DNA of 64,000 nucleotides from Nectonema munidae (lineage: Eukaryota > Nematomorpha > Nectonematoida > Nectonematidae): the NCBI GenBank assembly GCA_030549495.1, contig JAUIRK010000804.1, positions 124,001 to 188,000 on the forward strand. Reading direction: 5' to 3'. A program made the translations under genes and the position numbers. Each line of letters begins with the position of its first letter. The first letter of the stretch is position 1. A model generated the notes under the pieces. That model saw only the letters and a list, made by a program, of their open reading frames with translations, was not told the DNA's origin and did not search any database. Positions 41,701 to 56,700 of the stretch are shown here, one piece after another.

Positions 41701-44700
41701 GGAACTCACAGAAAAACGTGCATGTAGTGATGAGGAGAGCAGTGGCAGTGTTGTTAGGATGCGCGAAAACGTAAACACGCGCTTAAGATATCGTAGCTAG
41801 CAGAACTTGTGAAAAGTGTTTTGTATGAATCTGGTTGGGGAAAGGTGGAGAAAATGTCTCTCACTGTGTGTGTCTCTTCTCTCTATTATATTATATATAT
41901 ATTCAAATGGAATATCAATGTCTTCCATCCTTGCTTCTTCTGTATAACTGATATTATTATCACTTTGTCTAATCTCTATATATCATCTCTTGAAGCTCAT
42001 CTCTCTGCCTTTATATTTGCGTTAACTTGGAAGTAAAGCGTTTAAAATTAATAGAGTTTACTTTTTTTCTAAATAGCCTATAGTTATTTTGTGTAGAGTA
42101 AGCTAGGCATTGACATCATTTTCATTTCTCTTTCAAGGTCCCATTATAATGTCAGTGAGATGACACATGATTTGCTAATTTTATAGTGTTAAAAAAGGCT
42201 ATATAGGTACCTGAAGTTAGACCTGAAGAGACGTTTTTTAAATTTTGTTAAAATTGAATTTGGATATACTGAAATTTACAATGACAAGAATTATAAAATT
42301 CAATTTTATTTATATGTAAAATAAATAATATACACAGTAGCATATTCAAGGAGACTAACTATGTGCATAATGAATTGACTATTTTCTAACTAACTAATAT
42401 TTTAAGTCAACTTTGAGGAAGGGTCAGGTGGCAATTAAGGTAAAAGTTGACAAAGGTTTACAATAGAGGGAGGAAGGTTGGAAAGGAATTTAAAATAACA
42501 AAAGTAAGTTCAAATTATCGCAGTATTACATGTTTTTTATTATATTGAAAATCAAAGTTTTTCGAAAGATTGATTGATTACCAACAAATAAGAATGCTTA
42601 ATTTTTCTCAAAAGCAGGAATCTTTTTCTATAGATTTTAAACTTCTTTCTGAACATTGGATCTCATGTAACGTTTATCCAATGAGTCTGAAAAGCATTAA
42701 AAAAGCGTGCAAAATTTGTATAACATAACATAACATAACATACGTGTAAGCAATGTAGAGAGGCTAAACGCCTATATATGAATTGCATCAAATATAATAC
42801 AAATAAAATACAAATCAATCAAATAATGAGATATCTTTTATCTTTCCAAAAATCATCAAGCTTTCTTTCGAAAATATTTTTATTCAAGGAATCGACAACT
42901 TCATTTGGCAAACTATTCCAGTGATTATTATATGCTTTTTGTGTTAAATAGTGTTGTCTATAAATACTTTGATAGGAATCAGGTTTAAATTTCAGGAAAT
43001 GTGATCTGGAAATTCTCTTTGAGTAACCAGACAAAACATTCTCGTCAATGTTCATGTTTCCTTTCACAATATTAAATATAGTAATTATTTCATTCCTTAA
43101 GCTTCTAAGGTAACATAAACTTAGCATTCCTTTTAAGTATTTTGTAAATACTCTTTACAGATGGAGAGAGATTTCAATGTCAGATAACAGAAAAGTATTG
43201 TTTAACATGTTTAATATAGAGAAAGCCTTCTTTACAACATGAGAAACTTGAATAGAAAAACAAAATGTTGAATCAACAATAAACCCTAACTCATTGTGCG
43301 TTTCAACTTGATTAAGTTTATTTCCACCTATATAAAAATTAGTATCATCTGTTTTTCCAACTTGAAGGTGACAGCAATTATTGATATTGAGTTGCAAATC
43401 CCATTCTCTACTCCATTTATATATTTTATATAAATCTTCTTGTAAATTTTTTTTTCCCTCACCACTAGAACCCTTGAATAATTTAATATCATCAGCATAA
43501 ATTTTTACATTTGATTTCAAATGATCACTTATATCATTCATGAATATAGAAAAGAATATCGGTCCTAATACTGAACCTTGTGGGATTCCACTTATAATTT
43601 CTGAGGTGCTTGAACAGATTTCATTCAATCGAACCACAAATTTTCTGTTAAAAATATATTCTCCCAACCATTCTATGAGATGGTTATTTATACCGAAAGA
43701 TTTCAGCTTTAATATCACTATTTCATCGGGACAATGTCAAAGCTTTCTGAAAGTCTAAATATATAACATTTACCGTTTTATTATTATTAATTTCAAAAGA
43801 AAATTCATTAGAAAATTCAATTACATTTGTTATTGTTGACTTTTTGGAAGAAAACTTCGAAATTGGTGGAAAGAAAGTGCTGATGATGACTTTAATACAA
43901 AATCAAAAGAAATTTTTGATTCAAATCGATGATACAACAAGACACTCTCAAGAACAATCAAAATGAAAAAAGAAAACTTTGATTTTTACGAAGATCAGAA
44001 AACTAATAGAATTTTCATATATTAACTGACAATGGAAAAAACTTCAATTAAAGGAAAACAAACAAAAAGGTCAAAAAAACTATAAAAAAAATATGATGAT
44101 GAATTGAAAATATTCTCAAATTTAAAAGACTGCAATGGATGTGCTTAGAGTTTAAACGAAGTTGATGAAGAATCTGAATATGATGCTGACTAAATTTCAG
44201 AAAATACTAAATAATGTGGCGATATGAGCACCAACTCTGGCAATGAAAACAGGAAAAAAGGACCTTTTATTGAATCTTTTGGTGACTTCGAATTTTTTTA
44301 AGCAGATAAGTTTGTAGGACCTTCGGAAAGAGTAATAGACCAGAAATTTATGCTACAATTCCTTTACTTATGGTAAAATATCTTTTATCCGTGAAACGAG
44401 CTGTTTCTTCTGTTATCACTGTTGCCAATTTGTTATTCCATTGTAAGTGGGAACATCACACAATGAAAATAAAACTTTCATTTCAAAAAAACTTTCGTCC
44501 ATCAACTAGCACTACTCAAAGCAATAAAATCTTCTGATGCTGCTTTAATTGCTGAGATAACAAAATAAATGATGAGAAATGATGACAAATCTTCGGTAAT
44601 TACTTACCATGAAGACGGATCATCCCATTCTGGTATCGGTAAATAAAGTGTTCAAGTTCTTAAAATAGATAGGAAGTATAGAGCTTTACCCTCATTACCC

Positions 44701-47700
44701 TTGGCAACAAAAACAAGGGAAAATCTTGTTTTTAATTGACTATTCTAAACATGTTTTCTGTTTGTGATAATGTTACTTTAGATGATAAAAATATATATGG
44801 AAACATTGATTTTGTGATGACAGGTTCAACATCACACAATTTAAATTCTTAAAACTTATATTGGAAATCAAAGTGTCTTAAAATCCCTTTCTGATATGAG
44901 ATGGAAGACGAATCTTTTAGAAACAACAGAAATTTTGAATTCTCTTTGTAAAATTTTAGAAGCACTAGTATATATAAAAAACCAGTCTCAAAAAGGAGAC
45001 GGTAGAAGAGAAACAAAAAATACTGCAGATAGAATGCCAGAGTTAGGATTCCATTTCATGTTAAATTTTTGAGATGAGATTTTACAGAATTTTATCAGAG
45101 TAAGGCAAGTTTTGCAAAATAAGTATGTTAACATTTTGTTGACATACTGCAAATCAAATGAAACAAAGAGGAGAGAGATATAGAGAAATAGAAGAGAGAT
45201 TTCCTTTTTTAATCATGTATACCTCTACAACATAATGTCACTCATCTGTTAACATTAAAAGATATTCTCAGCACAGCCAAAAGCATATTGATGCTTAACC
45301 TACAGAATTTCAAGATTTCTCAGTTGAGTTTCATTACTATATGTGAGCCATAAATTTAGTGAAAGAAAAAATGTAAATCATGTCGAACTTTATAAAATAT
45401 TTGTTGAAGACAACGTTGAATGCCCGTTTCCAAATGTAGAGATTGGCTTTCGTATATTTTTAACGCTCTTTTTCTCGGTTGAAGCATATCAAAAATTCTA
45501 TTATAATAGAATCTTTATATTAGATTATATAGATTATAAAATTCTATTATAACCTAACAAGGGAGGCTGGATACCTTATCTCTGTTAAGTATAGAAGCGG
45601 ATGTGCTACGTAAAACCAATTTAGAAGATCTGATCAAAAATTTTGCAGTTAAATAAATAAGAGGAAACTTTTCATATGTAAGTGAAAGTAAACAAAAAAG
45701 CATTGTCTTCTTTTTTACTGTAGTTTTGTTTAATATTGATGTATAAAATTTTGTATGGTTCATTAATTTTTATATTATAATCACAAAATGTGAGGCACCA
45801 AAGTCTTAATTGATTAGGGCCTCTAAGAGGCTTAATTCGCCACTGCACAAAGGAGCACATTTTTTTCAAAAAAGCAAAATATCTAAATTTCGCGGTAATA
45901 TAAAAGTCAACAAAATTTTTATTAAAAAATTACAATGTTTTTTCTATTCTTTATTTTAATTTTAAGTTTTTTTTTAATTCTTTTCTTTGGAATGCTTGTG
46001 CTAGAGTGAGAGAACGAAAAAAGAATGAAGAGAAGTGTGGCGTGTTTTGCTTTTATAGGTATCAAGTTGCCAAATTTCTCGAGTCGAGTCTGCAGGTTTC
46101 AGGTGTGTAAGAATGTACGAGGCTGTGTCTATGGATGAAATCGTTAGGGGCGGGAATCTTCTAAAAACTATAAAAGTTGATAGTGTTTTAAATACTATGA
46201 TAGTGCGTATATTGATAAAAACATAATCGTAATTCTTCCCAACTTTTTTTCTGCCCACTGAGATTCCAAAAAAATTAAAATCCCTCAATATTTAACAAAA
46301 TATTGCTAAAATATTGACCACTTGAATTCCATTTTGGCACAGAAATAGGCGAATCACCAATGGATGAGAAACCCTGGATTAATTGACGAAATAATTTATT
46401 TAAGATTTTTCTAAATTATCTTTTATATTTTATTTTCTTTCAATAAACGATTATAAAAATGAGTTGTAATGCTGATAAATAATTTTTAAGAATACTCACC
46501 CGATGGCCAATCCATATTTCCTACCAAAGGGCATGAAATCTAGGCACCTATTTTTTTTCTTATTTTTATAAATGTTACTACGACTTTTGATGACAAAATT
46601 TCTTGCTAATTACAATGGTGGTGTTTAGACAGGAAAAATAAAAAAGACCGAAATGTTTTATTGGCTTATTTCTATGAATACATGTAATTTTACATCCAAT
46701 TTTAATAATCACTCATGAGAAATGAAGTTAAAATCTGGTCAATACTATTTTATGGGTTTTTTAACTAAATGTTGTGAGTCTTTTTTGTAAATTGTGAGAA
46801 ATAACTCTCACAAACTTCATCATCTTGGTTTCTTCATGGTCTAATTCTGTGATTTCCAAAGTAGGTTGTAGAGCCCCCAATACGCGTTTTCAAAATCCTA
46901 GAACATGCTTCCAAAACGAAGAATTTATTTACTACGTTTTTTGAAGCCTTTTGCGTATCCCACAAACCGTGTAACCTTTAAAATTCAAAAAACAAAATTT
47001 AATTTAATCGAAGTGTAAGATCGATCACACGTTCATTACACCTACCATTCTGAAAAAGATATATCTTCTAATAAAATGTTAATGTATTATATTCTTTTAA
47101 TATTTTGTCATAATCATTTTCCTGTGCTTTTCGTGATTTTTTGTGAATAGATAAACTTTTTTTTCTAAATTTCTTTCCTAAACTTGTTAATGTTACATAG
47201 TTAGGTTAAAATAGGCATACCTTATTAAAAATGGAATTTGTTAGATTTATTATGATCAAGACTTTATTTCTCAATGAATATGTATATATAAATATATCAA
47301 AGATTAAAAAAAAATAATAATTCAATATTGATTATTGTGACTTCAATACACATATAGGTTACAATTGTTTATCAAAGCTGCGAGAAGGAAATCAAACTTT
47401 AAGAAATCAAATTTAACCAAATTAGTTTTTCAACTAAAAGAAGCAGTCAAGATGAGCAGGAAAACAGTTCTTCGTGTTACATTCAACATGGCTTTCCTAT
47501 TCACATATGACTTTGTCTTTGAATAATTCTTTGATCTTTTCAACAGAAGAGCAGCTTTGTCCCATTAAATACTTTTATTTTTCATAAAATAACAGTGTTT
47601 TGTATCTCACTGATTGTTCGGAGAGCTTGAGTCTATAGTAAGGTTTAACTAAAGTAAGAGAATATCTATAAAAATAACTTTGTTTTGAGTGTAGGTTATT

Positions 47701-50700
47701 AAGGTTTCAATTAAGTTTTGCGATTTTGAGTTCATGTTTCAAGTAGAAAATTACCAATATTGTGCAAGTACAAGTCGTTTAATTTTAGCAAGTCATACTT
47801 GCTAATCAGGTGAACAAATTTGTATTTCATTAATAAGCTCAACATTAGCTGATTTTTTTTTATTACAGTAATTATATGATGAGTTTTTGAGTATATTTAT
47901 ACCTTTTGATTTTAGATCACATATGACACACACTATATAATACACGATTCAAAATTTATTCCGAAATTATAATATTTTGTCCTAGTAGGAGCATGAATTT
48001 TAAAAAATCTAACAAGATTTATTTCATTTAAAATGATTGATGAGTTGAAAAGCAAATTTTGTATTTACTATGAGAATGATAATAATTCATTGGTCATTCA
48101 TTTTCTATCAATTTAACACATCCACATTAAATTAGAGGAAATACAGCATTGCAGGTGTATCATTGTGTGACCTACACTCCCATTAAATAAAATAGCTAGA
48201 GCTCTATTGTATGCATTTTTTTAAGTGGAAGAAAAATCTCCCTTGGAAATAACCACCTTAAGACAGATTTCCCTAGAAACAAACTAAATAATTAAATTTA
48301 TAGTAATTTATATAAAAAGTATATAACTATTTACCAGTGACGGATCCAGAAATTGAGCATATGGGGCCTTCTTTAAAAAAATACTAGTAAATACTACCAT
48401 ACAAGTCTTTATGCTTTAGAAAAGAGCAAAATCAGTAAGGGGAATTTCTGAAGCCATTCTTCATAGGGGGAGGGGGGCCTGGGGCTAGGCCCAGGTGCCC
48501 CCCCCCCTCTGGATCCACCAGTGCTATTTACATAAATAAATAGGTAAAAAACGAATTAACTAAAGAATAAATAAACAAAAATATTAACAAGATAAAAATA
48601 AAAAAATTATTTTGTGTTAAATTAAATTTATCCATTTATTTTTGATAAAATAATTTTCTATAAAATTTATTATAATTTTTTTACACTAATTTATTAACAA
48701 AAAAAGTATTTAAACAAATTTTTTTTAAATTTTATTTTGATAAAATATTTTTTTATTAAAAAATCAAATCAAAGATGAATAAAATTGTTCTAGATGTTCA
48801 CTTTACTCGGAATGAAGTGCACTGGTGAAAAGTAATTCTAAAAAAGAAGAATTTTTAAAGTTATAAAAAACATTGAGCGTAAAAAATAATAAATAACTTT
48901 ACTTAACACTAGAGATAGAGGCTATGCTTTCTAGCACGCTTACAGAATGTTTCTAGCACATATAGGTAAAGTTATAAATTTATTATCTACGCCATGTTTA
49001 TTTTATGAAGATTTTGCAATGAATCTTAACAGCATGATTTTCAATAGCCAAAATTATAAGAAAACATGAATGTGAGTTGAGTATGGAGAAATTTTGATCA
49101 AAGCAAAGGTTAATCGATAAAACGTAATGGTAATAATTACTTGGTAATTTTTTATTTATATAATATGAATTATTAACTTTCCCTTAACAAAAAAATAAAT
49201 TACAAAAACTCTTAAAAACCTGAGCACTGTCCTCGTAACTATTGACGACAAAATTACAGCTTGGTTTTTTATGACATACAAACACACCAGCAGGCTTTGT
49301 GAAAGTCAATAAAATGGCAATTAAAATTCTATTCGACGTCATTCTGACATAAAAATTTTTCTATGGATCTTTTTTTGATTACCTTTGAGCTTTGAGGCAT
49401 ATTAATTATCGTTCTATTCAACAAAGCAATATTGGTGCGTGTTAGTTTTGTATGATTTATGTGTGTCACGCAAAATTTATCCATGATGGTTCTCTTTTCC
49501 AGCAATGAGAAGGAGTAGCACAGAATGTGAGGATCGATTATGATAGCCTTGAAAAAATTGGTTGAAGTGGTCAGTAGCCTGCTTTCGCACTAAGGAATAC
49601 AAATTCGCATTTTGTTATTATTATTTTTGTAGCACTTACTCACAGGATGATGGGAGGAAGCAAAACGATAAAAAATTTGCTTCTTCTCTAATTAAATGCC
49701 TAATGATCACTTTTGTCATACAAATATTTGTATAAATCTCCTGGAGACACGCAACGCATGCAATAAGCCTCACTAAATCATAGTCATCGATCCAACACTA
49801 CTCTTCACATCTTCACACGGCGACATAGTACATTGTAAACGCTAATTGCTTTGAAATCTTTGAAAATGCGAACAATGAGCATTGCTATTGTTAGGTTATG
49901 TAATTCAATGACTTTAATCGTAAAATGGGCATTACACAACGGAAAATCTCATTGGCAAGTTTGGAGCCAAATCCTTCCCAAGAATAAGAAGCCCTTCAAT
50001 GGCGTTGATTTCAAATTAATTAGTTTGTTAGTTTGTACTTGAGTTAATAGTCGGTGGTCAGTTAGTTATTTAGTTAGTCAGTTAGCATATTTTGATTTAG
50101 TTAGTTTGGATTTATTTACGCTTAAGATTAGTTAGCGTCGCGTATAATGCGAGCACACATACGAAAATATAGCGAAGTATCAATTATGTTGCTGAGAGAG
50201 ATATATTTCTTATCCTTTTATTTATCAAACGCTAGTATTTGAGATTGAATAACATTTGTATCTGAAAAGTGTATTTTATCATTTTACAAACACAAAACAC
50301 AGTTAAAAAATATACCACACGCGGAACTTATTGTTTTTTGGCATATTATCATATTGTAAGAATCCTAAAATGAGCGATTCCCATCCGCTTACTTCGCAAA
50401 AAGATTTTTTTTAAATGGATTTATCATATGAAGTTTCGGATGAGGATAATGAAAGAAAAAACATGCATAAACTAAAGTTAGCCTTCAGAAAAAGTCACAG
50501 AATGGGAAGTTGATTCAAACACATGGAGATGCACTAATAACATTTATTGATCCACAAAGCCTTACAAACATAGATCCCCCAACTGAATTGGAAAGTTCAA
50601 GTTGTGTTTTTTCGGAAAGCATCAACGTTCATGTTTTTAAATTCACACATATAAAAATAAATAGGGAAAATATCCAATCATTCGCAATAGGTTAATTTGA

Positions 50701-53700
50701 TGCTGAAATTAGTGTTATTTTGATAGCAGAAGCAGAGAGAAATAACTTTGCTATCATTTCTTCTTTTTATGGAAGAAATGATTGTAAACCTTTCTATCCA
50801 ATAGCTTTACCGACGGGGTCTACGGTTTAAAAAGTTTGCGGACTCCTTGTTTAGACGATATCTTGGTTAGATACAACTTTTAGATAAACTAGCTGTTCTA
50901 AGGTATATCTTTGATATGCTTCATAAAAATGTGAGTCTTTATTAGGAACGAATTGTAAATCTCGCGATAGACGAACAGTTTTACTCTTATTGAGGATATG
51001 TTCCTGCTAGATGTTCTATGCTGAACAAAACCACTAGATACGGTATTAACATTTTTCTGAGAGTGAAAATAGTTTTTGCGCTCATTTGTTAGCAGTGAGA
51101 AGTAAGTCTTGGTGAAAGAATAGTTTTGTATTTATGTCACCTTACTTTCATTTTAAAGGAAATATTTATGTCGATAGATACATCACATCTTATCATTTAA
51201 AGACAAAATAAATATCTCTGCGCTTAATAATGAGTGGAACAAAACGTTTATATCGTAAAGATATGCGGCCAAAAATAAAAGACTAACATCGAGGCCAGTA
51301 CCTAGGAAGTACCATATGATCATCAGTATAAAAATTTGCCTAGCATTTTTATAAATATAAGGAAAATAAGAATTTTATTTTAAGGTCATCTTTCACAAAT
51401 ACGCTTGTATTAGTGAAAATTTATATGATAAAAAATCCAAAGTTATTTTAGATTACAACCAATATAAATGTGGTGTAGACAATATCCCTTTATTTTGCCC
51501 TTTTTTATTTTTGTCAAACATTCTTGATGTTTCTACACTGATTGCTTACAAAAAAAGTAAAAAAATTTTTTTATAAAAAATTCAGCTTACAAATTAGCTG
51601 AAAAAAATAAATCAATATAATAAAACAAAATATATGGAAAGAATAAACATACTTTTACAATGTTTGGTTTTCCTGGTATCAAAATACTTTAAATAACGTT
51701 ATTGCTTTTTAAAACAGGAGAACCAATAGAGTGTAAAATGGAAAAATTAGATGTCTTTATGAAGTCTGTTAAAAGCCTATTTGTTCAGATCATAAATTTA
51801 AGAGAGTTTTTTTTGCCAAATTCACTCATAAATCATCAATTTTTTAAAATATTTTTTTGGTGAAACTCATTTATGCAAAGATTTTGGAAGCAGAACAATT
51901 CAGCCTCAAAATTTATTGATAATAATAATTTTGTCTTGAAGCCGAATTCTCTTTCAACCAAGAAATGTGCCTTTTTAAAATTGTCAATATTTCTTTAAAA
52001 CTTTCCTTTTAAAATTGAAATAACTCTTAAATATATTTTTTGGGTATTTGTTTTCAATTATGCAGCCAAGATTTAACAATTTTAACAAAACAACATATGT
52101 AGTAGTTTGGTCGACTTTTATAATAATCATTATTTTTTAGTGCGCCGATAAGGGTCAAAATGAGAACAAACAACAAGAGTTTCTGTCAAGAGAACACTAG
52201 TTTCTAAACTAAATAATTGTTAATAAAATTTAATCAAGTCAAAACCTAGTATATAAAGAAAGAAGGAAGATTAAACTTATTGAAAAAAAAGCTTTGGATA
52301 TAAAATTCAAAGGAAATAAGAATAACATTTGCGTTTGTCTATATTTAATTTTGCGAGGAGATACAGGAAAAGTACAAAAAGTATATGTTAATGATGCTTT
52401 ATACAAAATTCTTAATCAGAAATTTTTCAAAGAGGGGTCAAACACTAAAAAGATATTTTGCTATTAGTAAAAGACCTTAATTCAACCCTGAAAATAAATA
52501 TTATTATAAAGCTTAAATAGTGTTTTTAAATAGAAATTAAAAATTTGTTTTCTTTATTAGAAAAAAATGAAAGATATAATATTTCAAATCCCTAAAATAT
52601 TTTTATAACATAAGCTTGTCTAACGGGGAGGGGCCTGCCCCTTTCTCTTCCTTTAGCCCCTCTGCTTGTGGCCTGCAAACCTATATAAATAAGTTAAATG
52701 TAAACCAGCAATTAATAAAAGAAACATTTAAAATTATATAACTTTGGCAATCTTATATCGAAAGTTATAAAATTATTATACTTTTTAAAATATGTTAATG
52801 ATGCTTTATACAAAATTCTTAATCAGAAATTTTTCAAAGAGGGGTCAAACACTAAAAAGATATTTTGCTATTAGTAAAAGACCTTAATTCAACCCTGAAA
52901 ATAAATATTATTATAAAGCTTAAATAGTGTTTTTAAATAGAAATTAAAAATTTGTTTTCTTTATTAGAAAAAAATGAAAGATATAATATTTCAAATCCCT
53001 AAAATATTTTTATAACATAAGCTTGTCTAACGGGGAGGGGCCTGCCCCTTTCTCTTCCTTTAGCCCCTCTGCTTGTGGCCTGCAAACCTATATAAATAAG
53101 TTAAATGTAAACCAGCAATTAATAAAAGAAACATTTAAAATTATATAACTTTGGCAATCTTATATCGAAAGTTATAAAATTATTATACTTTTTAAAAATG
53201 GAGATTACCTAAAGTTAGATCTATTCTGCACATTTTTTTCGAGTAATTCCTCTCTTTTGTGAATAATAACTTCCTTAAAAACCAAATAAATTAATATTCA
53301 TCTAACATACAGAACACCCACACTCTCTGAATATGAAAAAAACATAAAAACATAGATAAAGAAATTATATATTTGTCAAGTGTAAATAGTGCATATTCAA
53401 TTGTAATTAATATGCAAGTATATTTGTTTATTAATTTATTTTATATATGAAGAAATAATATGAGATGTATTTGTGCAAGACTTCTCATTAGAAAGTCATT
53501 GTGATACATTGCCTCCTCTAATGCCTTATATAAACCAATATGCTTCAGAATGATGGAAACTCATATACTTTGAAGTTAAAATTGAAATAATCTTTAGTAG
53601 GATGATGATATGCAGTGTGAGATGATTTTTATTCTTGATTTTGCAAATTTTCAAAGTTCTTCTTATCTTTGATATACTCTTAAATGGGTCATGAACCTCG

Positions 53701-56700
53701 AAGTGACATTGATGTGAAATGTTTGATAAAAACACTCCACCATTTTGATTCTCTCATAGACGAAAGCATACGTTTTTTTTCAACAAATAATAATTAAAAA
53801 AGTTTTTCTTACTTTTAATTTATTCCTTGAGTCTCATGTCATATATATATTTATATATTTATATCATGTAAATATGTATGCATGTACAAATATACAAGAA
53901 GGGGATAAGGCAGTTAGTGCATCTTTATATTTTTAATATTTTTCAGTTATTAACAAAAAAATACGACAATAAATTATTTATAAATTACAGTGTCTTTTAA
54001 ATTTTTCCTACCTTCATTTCTTCTCATTCTTTTAACACTTTTGATACACTCTCACTTCCTCAATGAGATGTTTCTCAAAAATTTTGAAAGTTATACACAA
54101 AAATCGAGTATTTTGAATATAGTGGTAATATTTATTTTTCATAAAAATAGGCTAATCATGTTAAAATAATTTCGAACTTAATTCGTAACACTATCAAAAT
54201 TTGATAAGCTGGAATCTTCAGAAATTTTATTTAAAATGTTGAAAAATTTAATAAAAAATGCCTAGATTTTGAAAAATTTGTTAATTTCTAAATTGCAATC
54301 TCATTCCAAAGTTAGAGGTATTCAACTATTTTTGAAGACAAAAAAACTCTACACGCCCACTTTTTATATCGCCAAAAAACTTTGAAGAAAATTTCAATTT
54401 ATTTGTGCTATTTATTTTGTACCAAAATCAATCAACCAAGTTTCCGAATAGTGGCGAATACTGAAAAGTTATACAATTTTTTTTAAGTGAAGCAAGTTTT
54501 TATTGATGAATTATTTTTATTCATTTTTGTTTAAGAAAATGATTTATACCTTTTCACGTTAAAGCTTTTTACTTCAAAGAAAATTTAGATTATCCACTTT
54601 CATGAAAACATCTTTAAGCGTATATGTTCAGACAGAAATTAGGATAGTAGGCATCTAAAAATTGTATACTTAAATTCAAAATTTGATTATAGTAATTAAT
54701 CCTTTTTACTATTAGGAAACAAATTTTTCTGAATATAAGTAATGAAAAGAGTTTTATACATAAATTTTTTACTAATGAGACAGTTAATCAAAATTTTTTG
54801 ATAACATTTATTATGTTAATTATTTTCCCAAATTTTTTAAAAAATTAATCTTATCAATTTTATTCATTTTAAAATCTTGCTTTAAAAAAATTATAGATGC
54901 GGTTTTTGGAAAATAACAAGAAAAATATTAAAACAATTTATGTTGTGTCTGGAAATTAATCTTAATATTAAAATGAAGTTACATACTTTACTAAGGTTTA
55001 ATAAACAAATTGTGTCGTTTTTGGAAAAGTACTTTGCTAATTTGGGAGTAGTTGAAATTTTTGAATTCAAGAGAAAAAATGGTTCAATCTTATTCTAACT
55101 CTTACACAGCGGGGTAAAAATATTACCCTAAAAATATTTTGTCATTATTTTAAAGATCATCAAGCAAAATGCTTTGTTACATTATGATATAATAATTACT
55201 AATCAAATTTCAATTAAATGCAACTATACTTTTTGAAGCAAATAATCTAACAATAAAAAAATAAAAAAAAATCTTAAAAAATAAAAGTATAAACATTAAA
55301 TCGAATCATATTAGTTCTTAAAAATAAGATTCAATTAATCAATATATGAGTAATGGAGTAACAAATATATTTCATTACTCTTAAGAAAATCCTCTTGCTC
55401 CCTTAGTCCTCACTACTTACTCTTCTTAATCTTACTCCGCATCCCACATGATATTTTGCTTATATTCGGATAAAATATTTCGCTAAGTTTTTTATATGGA
55501 AGATTGAAGTAGTGTTTTATCTGAAGGCATTTAACATTAGCCATTGTTAGCAATTCGTCTATTTTTGTATAAAGCAGACAGACATCTTCATCTCCCTCAA
55601 GTGCATTTATGTTAGTTTTTTGAGATGTAAAGAAAAAAATGCTCACTCATCTTTTTTAAGTTTCAAAAGAAATGATGCCTATTTCGATTTGCTTTGTATC
55701 TGTATGAATCATCTATACTTCTCATGGGAACCATTAACTTGTCTCCGTTATTTTAAAGGCAAATTGAAATGGAACATTCATTATTATTGCTTTAACTTAT
55801 TGCTTCTAAATAATGTAAATCATTTTGAAGCTCTATTATTATAAGCAAGCACCCATATCTAAGAACAAAATGTGAAAAAAACAATTTTATGTGAAAAAAA
55901 TTCTAAGTACTTAATTTTCAATGTATTTTGTATTAAAAAACAAGAAAAACTTGTTCATAGCTCATTTGTAAATATTCAAAGAAAGGAGCCTCAATTTGAA
56001 GTTTTTATGAGAAGTTTTTATTCTCAAAGATAAATACAAGATTGAAATATTAATCTACAACATAAAAATCTAGTTATAGATAAATATACAAGGAGAAAAT
56101 GGTGATATTGCTTACAATTATCAAAATAGATCACATATTTGTTAAATTATTGTTGGAAGATATAGAAAGGAAATATCAGAAAGGGTTATATAAATAACGG
56201 AAAAAAAACCTAAATCTTCATCAATAGCTGCATCAAGCAAAGGACGCACACATGTCAAAAACTGTCATTAAAGTCAAAATTCCTGAATTTTGAAACTATC
56301 AGTAAAGTAAAACTTGGCCTGAATATACTAAAGACACTCTTAAAAATGTACAATGCTATTCATTTAGCAACAACACATAGCACGCTTATATCTATGATTC
56401 CTTTTTCACGTAAATCGCAAAATACTCCTCTCCAATGTATTTAGAATTGTGATCCAAGGTTTTCTCTAGAATTGGTTTAGCAGTTATTTATCACTTCTTT
56501 CTTGAAAAGATACTCTTTATACGTATTGTAATTCTGGCTACAATCATAGTTCTCATCAGTTCTACTATTTTTGTTCAAAGCCACTTTAAGAATTTTTGAT
56601 CTTCTTGCTTATAGAGATCTTTATTTACTTATGAATTGATTGCAACATTGCGGTTTCGAATCAATCTAGTTAAGGGGAGCACACTCATTAGCATATCTTG

